A DNA stretch of 64,000 bases from JBHJGU01 sp050331475 (GCA_050331475.1 JBHJGU010000027.1:45636-109635), one strand, 5' to 3'. Numbered from the stretch's first letter, positions 17,801 through 26,513 are shown. Numbers and translations: made by a program. Notes: generated from the letters alone by a model not told the origin.

Positions 17801-18297
17801 CAATCCTCATCGGTGATGTCAGGTTCTCGACTGGCAAAGGCGTAAAAAATGCACATCATCACGCCGGAAACCGTGCTTAGCACGCCCAATTCGACCAGCA
17901 GAATGCCCACATGCTGGCCCGCATGGTGTTCGCTGTCGGGGATCAGGACGTCATAATCCAGATACTCCCCACCCAAAGCGAAAGTGACCAGGCCGACCCC
18001 GCCATAGAGCAGGACCCCGGCCGCGGCGAGCGCCTTGGCGAAGCCCGGCGGCACCGCCCGTTTCGCCTCGCGCAATCCGAACACCAAAGCGAACAGAATG
18101 ACGGCGACAGCGAGGATAACCCCAGCTTGGAAGCCGCCGCCGGGGCTGTAATCGCCGTGAAACTGCACGTAGAACGCGAAAAGCGTGATGATGGGAATCA
18201 ATAACTTGGCGACCGCTCGCAAAACGACGTGGGCGTCGTCGATATCGTCGATCGAGGTCGGCTTGTCGGATCGCTGAGGCGGATCAAACTCGCTCAT
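17797..18297 (-). CDS. mnhB: Na+/H+ antiporter subunit B (MnhB)
   Basis: 166-residue MnhB-type subunit with four membrane helices. LLIPIITLFAFYVQFHGDYSPGGGFQAGVILAVAVILFAL is the diagnostic HGxxxPGGGFQ block, followed by GGVGLVTFALGGEYLDYD and HVGILLVELGVLSTVSGVMMCIFY. The ATG at 18297 follows a GGGGGCG site inside the end of the upstream gene, with which it overlaps by 14 bases; an ATG six codons earlier is less likely. The N-terminal 25 residues are acidic and cytoplasmic. Confidence 0.95.
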   Translation of the reverse strand: MSEFDPPQRSDKPTSIDDIDDAHVVLRAVAKLLIPIITLFAFYVQFHGDYSPGGGFQAGVILAVAVILFALVFGLREAKRAVPPGFAKALAAAGVLLYGGVGLVTFALGGEYLDYDVLIPDSEHHAGQHVGILLVELGVLSTVSGVMMCIFYAFASREPDITDEDW

Positions 18298-18901
18298 GAT
18301 CGCCCCCTTTGTCATCGGGCGCGATGCGTGTGCGCCGTCCCGCTTCCCCGTTAAGCCCTAACAGCAACATCACCCCGAGACCGGCGGTGAAAATCACCAC
18401 CGTCTCACCCAACGTATCGAAACCGCGGTAACTCGCCAGAATGGCGGTGACCACGTTGGGCACCTCAACTTCCTTGGGCGTCCGCTCCAGATAGGCGCGG
18501 CCCACATGAGCGTTCACCGGCGAGTTTGGATCGCCATAGGCGGGAAGATCGCCGCAGGCGTAGAGCAAGACCGCTCCGGTCACCCCCACGACCAAAAACG
18601 CTCCCCAACGCCGCGGCGCGGACACCGCCTGAGCCTCGCGCGCGGTCAACAGCATGGCGGCGAGCAATAAAACCGTGGAGACGCCTGCGCCCACCGCGGC
18701 TTCGGTGAACGCCACATCCACCGCGTCGAGGGACACGAACAACAAAGCCGAGATCAGGCTGTAAACGCCCGATAACATCACCAGCGCGAACAAATTGCGC
18801 AGCCGGACGATCGACACCCCGACAATCACCAATAGCGTCAATAAGATCAGATTGATGAGCAAAACGGCGTCGAGCGCGCCGCCCAGCGCCTCTGCGATCA
18901 T
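18284..18901 (-). CDS. DUF4040 (MbhD-like) plus MbhE-like antiporter subunit
   Basis: 205-residue protein corresponding to the C-terminal part of MrpA. Residues 10-95 form an MbhD/DUF4040 unit (VRLRNLFALVMLSGVYSLISALLFV...DVAFTEAAVGAGVSTVLLLAAM, with the conserved ExxxGAG), and residues 100-195 an MbhE-like unit (NVVTAILASYRGFDTLGETVVIFTAGLGVMLLL). Genomes with a split MrpA encode this separately. ATGA overlap with mnhG. No gene for the N-terminal MrpA part lies at the usual place; the D'/D'' genes downstream may replace it. Confidence 0.9.
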   Translation of the reverse strand: MIAEALGGALDAVLLINLILLTLLVIVGVSIVRLRNLFALVMLSGVYSLISALLFVSLDAVDVAFTEAAVGAGVSTVLLLAAMLLTAREAQAVSAPRRWGAFLVVGVTGAVLLYACGDLPAYGDPNSPVNAHVGRAYLERTPKEVEVPNVVTAILASYRGFDTLGETVVIFTAGLGVMLLLGLNGEAGRRTRIAPDDKGGDHERV

Positions 18902-19272
18902 CGCTTCGCCTCCTCGCCGGGTTTGCCCGCGCCCGCGTCCACCGACCGCCAACGGGCCAGCATCGGCCGTAAGCCCGCCACCCAAGCCGCATTCGCCGTC
19001 GCATGGGTCGCGGTGGGGCTGGTGAGGAACAACAACAAGCCAACGAGCAGAAGCTTCAGCGCGAGGATGGACCAGCCCGCTTGGATGACCAGGCCCAGAA
19101 CCACAAGCTCGGCGCCTAACGTGTCGGTCACCCCCGCCGCGTGCAGGCGGGTGTAGAAGTCCGGCAATCGGACGACGCCCACCGACCCCGCAATGACGAA
19201 AAACACCCCGGTCAGAATGACGGCGTAGCTCACCGCATCGAGCGCCAGAGACCAAACATCGCCCGCGCTCAC
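18898..19272 (-). CDS. mnhG: Na+/H+ antiporter subunit G
   Basis: 124-residue MnhG/PhaG subunit with three membrane helices. The family block is VRLPDFYTRLHAAGVTDTLGAELVVLGLVI followed by LKLLLVGLLLFLTSPTATHA. The reading frame is open much further upstream, but GTG at 19272 overlaps the mnhF stop (GTGA) and gives the normal length, so it is chosen. The C-terminal 25 residues are polar and end in GKPGEEAKR. MrpG is part of the membrane arm and needed for complex stability in studied systems. Confidence 0.95.
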   Translation of the reverse strand: MSAGDVWSLALDAVSYAVILTGVFFVIAGSVGVVRLPDFYTRLHAAGVTDTLGAELVVLGLVIQAGWSILALKLLLVGLLLFLTSPTATHATANAAWVAGLRPMLARWRSVDAGAGKPGEEAKR

Positions 19273-19580
19273 CGGCCCGTCTCCCCGGACTCGTGGCCGT
19301 GATCGGTACGCGCCAGCGCCACGTTGAGGCTGCGATAACGGAAGAATTTCAAGATCGCGATGGTGGAGACGAAATTGATCAGAGCATAGAGCAGGGCGAT
19401 GTCGACCCCGTCGGGCCGATCGATCAGAAAGCAAAACACCAAAAGAAACAATATTGTCTTGGTGCCGAAGGTGTTGATCGCCAGAACGCGGTCATAAAGC
19501 GTCGGCCCCTGAAGCGCGCGGGTCAGCATCAACGCCATAGCAAGCATCAGCCCCAAGGTCGCCAGGGTCATAATCACCAT
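19269..19580 (-). CDS. mnhF: Na+/H+ antiporter subunit F
   Basis: 103-residue MnhF/PhaF subunit with three membrane helices: MVIMTLATLGLMLAMALMLTRALQGPTLYDRVLAINTFGTKTILFLLVFCFL... The block GPTLYDRVLAINTFGTKT (GPtxxDRvxaxdxxg) is diagnostic. Its ATG overlaps the mnhE stop by seven bases (ATGGTGA) and its stop overlaps mnhG (GTGA), so all three are translated as one coupled series. The last 17 residues are polar. Confidence 0.95.
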   Translation of the reverse strand: MVIMTLATLGLMLAMALMLTRALQGPTLYDRVLAINTFGTKTILFLLVFCFLIDRPDGVDIALLYALINFVSTIAILKFFRYRSLNVALARTDHGHESGETGR

Positions 19581-20059
19581 GTCGACCGTCCCGCCATTTT
19601 CGAGGCGCCTTGGTTCATCTCAACATACCCCGCCGGATCCGCCATTTCGGGCAAGAGCGCGTGGACCAAAACCGCGTCGGGCTCCACTTCCACAGACACG
19701 GTGCCCGGGGTCAAGGTTATGGAGTTGGCGAACACCGTCCGACCCAAATCCGTATCTGCGGCGCAGTCCACCTTCACCAAGCGCGGGGTGAGCTCAATGT
19801 CCGGCGCCATGACGACGCGCGCGACCGCAACATTAGCTTAGGCGATTTCCCCACCCAACCAGCCCCAATAGGGTAGCGCGAAGGGCAGCCGATAGTAAGG
19901 CGCGGCTTCTTGGTCGAACAGGCCCATGCGGGCGGACAGCCCCACGGTCGCGGCCACCGACGCCAGGCCGAGCCAAAGCAACAGGGCGTGATCGAATTTG
20001 CCCGAAAGCACCGCCCACAGAAGACCGAGGACGAATAAGAGCGCCAGAGCGTGCCGCAT
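19574..20059 (-). pseudogene. mnhE: mnhE interrupted by an in-frame stop codon
   Basis: First gene of the antiporter operon. Residues 1-73 (MRHALALLFVLGLLWAVLSG onward, two to three membrane helices, ending WLGGEIA) and a second piece starting at the ATG 19810 (APDIELTPRLVKVDCA, then GRTVFANSITLTPGTVSVEVE) are the two halves of MnhE in the same frame. They are separated only by a TAA at 19838-19840 and 13 sense codons reading ANVAVARVVM. MnhE normally reads KEIVKAN here, so TAA stands where AAA (Lys) is expected: a single-base nonsense change or a sequencing error. Reinitiation at 19810 could still make a soluble C-half. Everything downstream is intact. Confidence 0.85.
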
Positions 20060-20167
20060 GCTTCCCCAAAACAGATTTAGTCCAGACAGATCGCGCCGTC
20101 TGCTTCGGGGAGGTGTCTTAACGGGGTCCGCCCGGCTTGGCCAGGGGCGGTCGGTGGGTTTCCCCCG

Positions 20168-21385
20168 CTAACTGCGGCCGAACACCAAAGCGGCCGCCCG
20201 ACGCGCCGGACTATCGGCTTCGTCATCGCTCGGCGCGCCCGCGCGCGCGCTCCGGATCAGATCGGCGGAGAGTTCCGAGGTGAGCGACCAGTTCCAGTAA
20301 CGCAAGATGGTCTGGGCTGGATCCACCGCCATCAAATCATAGGCGGTGCGCACCCGGTCCCATTGGGCGTCCGGTTGAGCCAAGGTTCCCAAGGGACGCT
20401 TCAGCCCGCGCCAGAGCTGCTCCAAGCTGTCCCGACCCAAGCCGGTCGCCTTGCAATAAACGGCCAGACCTTCTCCCCCCGGATCGGTGAAGATTTGCGC
20501 CCCCGTCGGCGGCTTTAATCCTGCGAGATAGGACAACTCCTCCACTAGCTTACGATCAATGCCCGCGGAGGCGATCTCACAAGCGTGCTCCAGGCTGTCA
20601 TAGGGACTTTTGTCGATAGCGGCGCGGTTCCGCTGCCGACGATCGATGAATTGCAGCACCTTGCGCGAAGGCGCGTCCTGCCAGCTCTCTTTACGCGCTT
20701 TGTGGAAGAGGTCGTCCACACTCTCATGGAACACGTCGCGGGATGACGCGTAGCGGCGTAGAATCATCCGCCGGCCTTCCCAATCGGTCCACCAAAACAG
20801 CGTAAACGCCTGTCCAGGCTCTAACTCGGCGCGCCGGGCTAAGGCGTTGGCCACCCCGGTGTTGTCCCGAGAAATCGCAATCAAGTGCTCAACCGCGTCA
20901 AAGGACAGCTCCGCGCCCTTGTTGTTCAAAAGCGCGTTAAGCACTGGCGGCTCGGCGAACTCCGCTAAAGCGGCGCTGACCACCGGATCGACCGCGCGGC
21001 GTTTAGCGATGAGCACCCGGTGCTCGGGACGTCCCGAGCGCACCACGTGAAGCAAGTCACTCAAACTTAACGCTTTGCTTTCCGCGAGGATAATACGCGC
21101 GATCGGTGCGGCGTCCTTCGCCAGCATCCGAATGAGCGGAGACGGCGCCTCGGCCAGCGCGGCGATGCGTTCCGCGCAGCGTTCCCGCGTCCGTTCATCG
21201 GAAACCCGGAGCAGTTCGATCAACATATCCCCGGCCATCGAGCGCTGATGGGGCGTAATCGCGGTAGAGGGCAGCCCAACGATATCCGACAACCGCCGCA
21301 CCAGAGCGGCGCGCGCACGGGAGGCTTCCGGTGGCGCGACGGGCGCGTCGAGTTCAAGCGGGCCGGGATCGGCGGCGAAGGACAT
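20168..21385 (-). CDS. DUF2336 domain-containing protein
   Basis: 405-residue cytoplasmic protein made of HEAT-like alpha-helical repeats. The N-terminal RALVRRLSDIVGLPSTAITPHQRSMAGDMLIELLRVSDERTRERCAERIAALAEAPSPLIRMLAKD and the following ISDLLHVV-like, EHRVLIAKRRAVDPVVSAALAEFAEPPVLNALLNNKGAELS blocks are the hallmark of DUF2336. The function is unknown; some members in Caulobacterales are linked to cell-cycle or signalling control. It lies about 110 bases upstream of the antiporter operon and 87 bases downstream of the DoxX-like gene, on the same strand as both. Confidence 0.9.
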   Translation of the reverse strand: MSFAADPGPLELDAPVAPPEASRARAALVRRLSDIVGLPSTAITPHQRSMAGDMLIELLRVSDERTRERCAERIAALAEAPSPLIRMLAKDAAPIARIILAESKALSLSDLLHVVRSGRPEHRVLIAKRRAVDPVVSAALAEFAEPPVLNALLNNKGAELSFDAVEHLIAISRDNTGVANALARRAELEPGQAFTLFWWTDWEGRRMILRRYASSRDVFHESVDDLFHKARKESWQDAPSRKVLQFIDRRQRNRAAIDKSPYDSLEHACEIASAGIDRKLVEELSYLAGLKPPTGAQIFTDPGGEGLAVYCKATGLGRDSLEQLWRGLKRPLGTLAQPDAQWDRVRTAYDLMAVDPAQTILRYWNWSLTSELSADLIRSARAGAPSDDEADSPARRAAALVFGRS

Positions 21386-21472
21386 GGGCGGGCGCCTATT
21401 AGCGGAGAATCACCCCACCAATAAACGCGCTCCAGAGTTAAACTTTTCTAAGCGCTTTGGCGACCGCCGGCC

Positions 21473-21946
21473 TTACGCACCCGCGCTCAAGCCCAAGCGT
21501 CGCAGTCCCCGCGCCAAGCGTCCGCGTTCGAGCCAAACCACCGCGCCAGCGGCCACGATCGTTACGACCGCGAAACCGAAAAGCCCGCCGCCGTCGGTTT
21601 CGGTTGCGCCGACAGCTACCGGCACGGCCAATCCCAACCAAGGTGAGAGGTGAAACCCTATCGCGCCGAGCAGAACCCCCACCGCCAGGAGCGCGCCAAA
21701 GGGGCGGCTCGGTGGGATCAGAATCGCCAAGGCGGCGAGACCTTCAGCCGCCCCAACCGCGTAACGGAGCATCGGCTCGAAAAGCTGGATGCCGGAGCGT
21801 TGCGCGAGGGTTGCAAAGATCACGTTCTCGCCCGGCGGATCGGCGAATTTGAACAGGACAGCCGCCTGGAGAAAAACGAAGGCGACAAAAACGGACAGCG
21901 ACCACGACACGAGTGTTTTGAATAAAGTCATAGGACTAGCTTTCAT
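21473..21946 (-). CDS. DoxX-like four-helix membrane protein
   Basis: 157-residue inner-membrane protein with four hydrophobic helices (about 12-33, 60-78, 84-105, 118-138). The pattern (LFKFADPPGE...IFATLAQRSGIQLFEPMLRYAVGAAEGLAALAILIPPSRPFGALLAVGVLLGAIGFHL) resembles the DoxX/DoxD-type fold, but the match is loose. ATG at 21931 is an alternative start; neither has a good ribosome site. The tail is basic. The 217 bases before it are shared with the divergent MFS gene and include a TTGACT element near 21975. Confidence 0.7.
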   Translation of the reverse strand: MKASPMTLFKTLVSWSLSVFVAFVFLQAAVLFKFADPPGENVIFATLAQRSGIQLFEPMLRYAVGAAEGLAALAILIPPSRPFGALLAVGVLLGAIGFHLSPWLGLAVPVAVGATETDGGGLFGFAVVTIVAAGAVVWLERGRLARGLRRLGLSAGA

Positions 21947-22163
21947 TTTCGATGAACTGACTACACTAAAACGTTGACTAAAGACCTTGCGTTACGCCAT
22001 TCGCGGGTCCAGATTTAATCAAGCGCTTGTGAACCGGCGAGAGCGCGCCGTTCGGCCCCTTCTCCCGCGTTAAGCCGCTGGATATCTAAACGCCCAAAGA
22101 CGCGGCGGTCGCCAGGATGCGGGTTTGGGACGGTGTCGTGGCGAAGACAGAATCACCGGGGCT

Positions 22164-23438
22164 ATGACGGTCGAACACTTGCTGACTTCACGCGGGCATT
22201 CAGCGCAGGCCCGGGCGTTCCCTGCCTATCTGGCGGGACAAGCGAGCTGGTTTGCCGGCTTCGGCTTACAAACAGCACTTTTCCCCTTCATTGCGCTGAT
22301 GGTGGTGGGCGTGAGCGCGGCGCAATTAGGCGGCGCGCAAACCGCGCTTACCGCGCCGGCGCTGGTGTTGGTGGTGTTTGGCGGCGCCATCGCCGAACGG
22401 TTTGACCGGGCGCGCCTGCTAGTTCTCCTCCAGGCGACGGCGGCCGTCCCACCGGCGGTGTTAGCGACTTTGTTGGCAATGGACGACATCACGCTGGGCC
22501 ATCTTATCGCTTACGCGCTGAGTATGGGGGCGATTGGTGCGGTGATGATCCCAACCCGAGACGCCGCGCTGAACGCTGTCGCCCTGCACGCGGGCCGCGA
22601 GCTACAGAACGCGGTGATCATCGCGTCCGGCGTTCAATTCGCCGGCCAAATTGCCGGGCTTGGCCTGGTCGCGCTCGCCGCCTCCACCGCCGGCGTCGGC
22701 GCGGCGGCGCTTTTAGCAGTCCAGTCGGGGATACTGGTCGCGGGCGCGATCGCGGCGGCGCGACTGCCCGCCCTTCCCGCCGCGCCAGGCGCGGATCAGC
22801 GCTCTATCGCGCGCCAAATCGGCGAGGGCTTCGCGATTGTCGCCACTTCGCCAGTGTTATCGGCCATGACGCTCGTGATGACGGCGGTGGGCGTGTTTGT
22901 GGTGGGCGGCGGGTTCTTTGTGCTGTTGCCCTTGATTATCCAAGCCGTCCATGGCGGAGACTTGGCGTTATTGGGCGGATTATTGTTGGTGTTTTGGACT
23001 GGAGCGTTGATCGCGGCGGCGGCGTTGTCTTTGAAGGGGGCGCTGGCGCGTCCTGGGCGTGCGCTGCTGGCGGCGATGGCGAGCGCTGTGGTCAGCTTTG
23101 GCGTTTTGGCGACGGAACCGCCGCTGCCCGCTTTAGGGGTTCTGGTGTTCGGCTGGGGCGCGGCCGCGGGCGTGTCCATCGCCATGAGCCGATCGATCGT
23201 ACAAGCCGCAGCGCCGCCGGAGGCGTTGGCCCGGGTGCTCTCGGTCTATCAATTGGGGCTGCTGGGCGGCGCGCCGGTGGGCGCGGCGGCCCTGGGCGGT
23301 GTGGCGCAAGCCTTCGGTCCGAGCCTCGCCGCGCTCGCCCCGATGATCGGGCTCGGCGTCGCGCTCATATGGTTGGCCGTGGCCACCCCGATCGTCGGGC
23401 TCCGCCACCAAGCCGCCCGGGACAGCGTCGAGAGCTGA
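22164..23438 (+). CDS. MFS transporter (MFS_3 / EntS-like)
   Basis: 424-residue major-facilitator protein with about 12 membrane helices. The order is two six-helix halves with a short polar loop near residues 190-215 (ALPAAPGADQRSIARQIGEGFAIV). The motif-A-like loop GGAIAERFDRARLL between helices 2 and 3 and the absence of sugar-type signatures fit the MFS_3 group, which includes siderophore and drug exporters. The substrate cannot be inferred; no siderophore genes are near. The ATG at 22164 is used; earlier non-ATG starts are possible but lack support. No operon partner is evident. Confidence 0.88.
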   Translation: MTVEHLLTSRGHSAQARAFPAYLAGQASWFAGFGLQTALFPFIALMVVGVSAAQLGGAQTALTAPALVLVVFGGAIAERFDRARLLVLLQATAAVPPAVLATLLAMDDITLGHLIAYALSMGAIGAVMIPTRDAALNAVALHAGRELQNAVIIASGVQFAGQIAGLGLVALAASTAGVGAAALLAVQSGILVAGAIAAARLPALPAAPGADQRSIARQIGEGFAIVATSPVLSAMTLVMTAVGVFVVGGGFFVLLPLIIQAVHGGDLALLGGLLLVFWTGALIAAAALSLKGALARPGRALLAAMASAVVSFGVLATEPPLPALGVLVFGWGAAAGVSIAMSRSIVQAAAPPEALARVLSVYQLGLLGGAPVGAAALGGVAQAFGPSLAALAPMIGLGVALIWLAVATPIVGLRHQAARDSVES

Positions 23439-23499
23439 CGCGCGCGCATCGCGCCCCTACATTACTGAAGTCGTTTAACGTAAGAGAACGAGGCCCGAG

Positions 23500-23940
23500 G
23501 TGACAGACACGCTGACCAAACCCGTCAATCAAATGACGAAAGCCGACTGGCGCCGCGTGCTGAGCCCGGCTCAGTTTCACATCGCCTTCGAAGAAGGCAC
23601 CGAGCGCGCCTTTACCGGCCCCTGGTGGGACGAGAAACGTCGCGGCGTTTACACCTGCGTCGCCTGCGGGGAGACGCTGTGGGACAGTGCGGCCAAATTC
23701 GACAGCGGGACGGGTTGGCCGTCTTTCTACGCGCCCGCTGGGCCGTCGAAAGTCGCAACCAAGACGGACTGGAAACTGCTCTATCCCCGGACCGAAGTGC
23801 ATTGCGCCAATTGCGGCGCGCATATGGGCCACGTGTTCAATGACGGACCCGAGCCGACCGGGTTGCGGTATTGCATCAACGGCACAGTGCTTAATTTCCG
23901 GCCCGCCGAGGACACCGGGCTGGGCCCGGACGCGTCTTGA
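23500..23940 (+). CDS. msrB: Peptide-methionine (R)-S-oxide reductase
   Basis: Reduces methionine-R-sulfoxide in oxidised proteins using thioredoxin. 146 residues. The zinc site is formed by CVAC (Cys53, Cys56) and CANC (Cys102, Cys105); GTGWPSFYAP and HMGHVFNDGPEPTGLRYCING contain the substrate pocket and catalytic Cys125 (CING for the usual CINS). The GTG start has a GAGG-containing leader. The stop overlaps the ATG of the following oligopeptidase gene by one base (TGATG), so the two are probably translated together. Confidence 0.96.
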   Translation: MTDTLTKPVNQMTKADWRRVLSPAQFHIAFEEGTERAFTGPWWDEKRRGVYTCVACGETLWDSAAKFDSGTGWPSFYAPAGPSKVATKTDWKLLYPRTEVHCANCGAHMGHVFNDGPEPTGLRYCINGTVLNFRPAEDTGLGPDAS

Positions 23941-26042
23941 TGGGGGCGCCCCAACCGCCCCGCCCCGAGCCGCGCCCGATCACAATCACCCAGCATGGGG
24001 TGACCCGCACTGATCCCTATGCCTGGTTGCGCGACGATAATTGGCAGGCGGTCATGCGGGACCCCTCGCAATTGCGCGCCGATATTCGCGCCCATTTAGA
24101 GGCTGAGAACGCCTATGCGGAGGCGATCACTGCGCCGCTGGCGGCCTTGCGCGCCGAACTGCGCCAGGAAATGGCGGATCGGATCGACCCCGACGACGCC
24201 AGTGCGCCGCAACCTTATGGGCGTTGGGCTTATGGTCGGCGATACCGGCCCGGCGGCGAGCACGCGATCGTGTTTCGGCGCGCCTATAATGGCGATTTAG
24301 ACGCGCTCGGCCCCGAGCAAGTTCTGGTCGACGGCGACAAGGAAGCCGAAGGCCGGGCCTTTTCAAAGATCCTCGCCGCGGAGCCAAGCCCCGATCACCG
24401 CCGCATCGCATTCGCCCACGACACCGGGGGGGCGGAGATTTACGCCATCCGCGTCCGCGATTGCGAAACCGGCGACGCTGTCGGCCCCCCGATCGAAGAT
24501 GGCGCGGGGGGCTTCGCTTGGGCCGCGGACGGTCGGACACTGTTTTGGGTTTGGCGCGACGACCATGGTCGACCCGCAAAAGTGTTTCGCCGCGATCTTG
24601 ATGCGTCGAGCCCAGACGATCAGCTGGTTTATGAGGAAACCGATCCCGGATTTTTCCTCGGCTTGGAGACGTTATCGGGTCAGCGTTTTATCGCCATCGT
24701 GTCGCACGCTTCCGAAACCAGCGAAATCCGCATCGTGCCGACGGACGATCCGAAACGCCCGCCGCAGCTTTTGGCGGCGCGGGAAACCGGGGTGGAGTAC
24801 GAAATCGACGATTTCGATGGCGGGTTCGCGGTTTTGACCAATGCGGACGGAGCGACCGACTTTAAGGTGTGCTGGACACCCTATGACAGCCGTTCGCGGG
24901 CGGACTGGCGTCCCCTCGTCGCGCCGGAGCCTGGCGTCCACCGGCTCGCCATTCTGGGCTTCGCTAATTATTTGGTGCGGCTGGAACGCGCTGACGCCCT
25001 GCCGCGCTTGGTCGTGCGCGCCCGTGATACTGGCGCGGAACACCCCATCGCGTTCGATCAGCCCGCCTACACGCTCGCGCCCCTGCCCGGTTACGCCTAT
25101 GACGCCCCCGTGGTGCGCTTCGCCTACGCCTCGCCCGCCGAGCCCGACCGCGTGATCGACTACGACATGGCGGCGCGCACGCGAACGACGCGCAAGATCG
25201 CTCGCGTGCCCAGCGGCCATGATCCCGCGGCTTATCGGGTGGAGCGGTTTTCAATCCCCGCCCAAGACGGCGCAGCGGTGCCGGTGACGGTTCTGCGCCG
25301 GGCGGACACAGCCCTCGACGGATCAGCGCCGCTCTTGCTTTACGGCTATGGCAGTTATGGCATTCCGATGGAGGCGGATTTCCGCGCCAACCGCCTCAGC
25401 CTGGTGGATCGCGGTTTTGTTTATGCGGTCGCGCATATTCGCGGCGGCTCGGAAAACGGCCGACGCTGGTATCTCGACGGCAAGCTCGACAAAAAAACTA
25501 ACACGTTTGAAGACTTTATCACCGTCGGGCGCGGGCTCGTCGAACGCGGCTATGGGGCGGCGGACAAAATCGTCGCCATGGGCGGATCGGCGGGCGGCCT
25601 CTTGATGGGCGCCGCCGTGAACCAGGCGCCGGATCTCTTTAAGGGCGTCATTGCGCAAGTCCCCTTCGTCGACGTGCTCAACACCATGAGCGATCCGGAC
25701 TTGCCGCTGACCCCACCGGAATGGCCCGAGTGGGGCGACCCGATCACGGACCCGGCGGCGTTCAAACGGATCGCGGCCTATAGCCCTTACGAGAATTTGG
25801 AAGCCCGGGATTACCCCGCCGTTCTTGCCATAACGGGACTTTGCGACCCGCGGGTAACCTATTGGGAGCCAGCGAAATGGATCGCGCGATTGCGCGCCGT
25901 GCGCACCGACGCAGGGGTGTCGCTGTTGCGCACCGACATGACCTCAGGCCACGCGGGCGCCGCGGGACGCTATGACGGGCTTGACGACGTGGCCTACGCC
26001 TACGCTTTCGCACTCTGGGCGGTCGGATGGACGCCGTCCTGA
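23940..26042 (+). CDS. ptrB: Oligopeptidase B (S9 family serine peptidase)
   Basis: 700-residue prolyl-oligopeptidase-type enzyme that cuts short peptides after Lys/Arg; cytoplasmic. The N-terminal segment (GVTRTDPYAWLRDDNWQAVM) and beta-propeller (about 70-400) precede the alpha/beta hydrolase domain. Catalytic Ser550 lies in MGGSAGGLLMGA, the Asp in ITGLCDPRVTYWEPAKWIARLR and the His in TSGHAGAAGRYDG. The oligopeptidase B signature RGGSENGRRWY(LD)GKLDKKTNTFEDF is present. The ATG overlaps the msrB stop by one base. Length and domain order match the family. Confidence 0.94.
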   Translation: MGAPQPPRPEPRPITITQHGVTRTDPYAWLRDDNWQAVMRDPSQLRADIRAHLEAENAYAEAITAPLAALRAELRQEMADRIDPDDASAPQPYGRWAYGRRYRPGGEHAIVFRRAYNGDLDALGPEQVLVDGDKEAEGRAFSKILAAEPSPDHRRIAFAHDTGGAEIYAIRVRDCETGDAVGPPIEDGAGGFAWAADGRTLFWVWRDDHGRPAKVFRRDLDASSPDDQLVYEETDPGFFLGLETLSGQRFIAIVSHASETSEIRIVPTDDPKRPPQLLAARETGVEYEIDDFDGGFAVLTNADGATDFKVCWTPYDSRSRADWRPLVAPEPGVHRLAILGFANYLVRLERADALPRLVVRARDTGAEHPIAFDQPAYTLAPLPGYAYDAPVVRFAYASPAEPDRVIDYDMAARTRTTRKIARVPSGHDPAAYRVERFSIPAQDGAAVPVTVLRRADTALDGSAPLLLYGYGSYGIPMEADFRANRLSLVDRGFVYAVAHIRGGSENGRRWYLDGKLDKKTNTFEDFITVGRGLVERGYGAADKIVAMGGSAGGLLMGAAVNQAPDLFKGVIAQVPFVDVLNTMSDPDLPLTPPEWPEWGDPITDPAAFKRIAAYSPYENLEARDYPAVLAITGLCDPRVTYWEPAKWIARLRAVRTDAGVSLLRTDMTSGHAGAAGRYDGLDDVAYAYAFALWAVGWTPS

Positions 26043-26121
26043 TCAGGCGGCGGACAACCGACGACTAGAGTCGCCTCAATTTAATCCGAACCGAGAAGCG
26101 GCTCTAAGTCTTTCGTTTATC

Positions 26122-26165
26122 GCGTTTTCGAACCGCAAAACCGATGACACTTTTGCTGAAAACGC
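26122..26165. repeat. REP-like palindromic element, copy 1
   Basis: GCGTTTTC, five bases, GCAAAA, ten bases, TTTTGC, one base, GAAAACGC: two nested inverted repeats forming a long hairpin. The inner part resembles the second palindrome in this window (35493-35519) in reverse orientation and an intergenic repeat type I associate with Alphaproteobacteria (core AAAACCGGTGACCACTTTT-like). Confidence 0.6.
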
Positions 26166-26304
26166 TCTAACCGAATGACGGCGAGGGTTACTGTCTCCTC
26201 CTTGTCATGGGCCGAGCGCAACGTCTCTCAGAACAGGGCGACTGGATATGTCTGACTTGTCGGTTTTCTGCCTGCTCGCCCGGCGGAGCGAGCGGCGGCT
26301 CATT

Positions 26305-26375
26305 AAACGGCGGCCAAGCGAAAAGCGGCGGGGGTTGCCGTCATCGCGTCGCCAATGACCGAACACCGGAGCCGT
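26305..26375. repeat. 71-bp direct repeat, copy A
   Basis: Starts AAACGGCGGCCAAGCGAAAA and ends ACCGGAGCCGT. It matches 26443-26513 with two mismatches (26309 G/A and 26351 G/A); the copies are separated by 67 bases. No gene includes it convincingly. Confidence 0.85.
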
Positions 26376-26442
26376 CGCACGCAGCCGAAAGTTGTTGAGG
26401 GGTCCGGAGCCGCACAGAGGAACGAACCACGGGCGTCCAAAC

Positions 26443-26513
26443 AAACAGCGGCCAAGCGAAAAGCGGCGGGGGTTGCCGTCATCGCGTCACCAATGACCGA
26501 ACACCGGAGCCGT
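26443..26513. repeat. 71-bp direct repeat, copy B
   Basis: Second copy of the repeat at 26305-26375, in the same orientation at a 138-base offset. Near-identity implies a recent duplication or conservation as a site. Confidence 0.85.
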
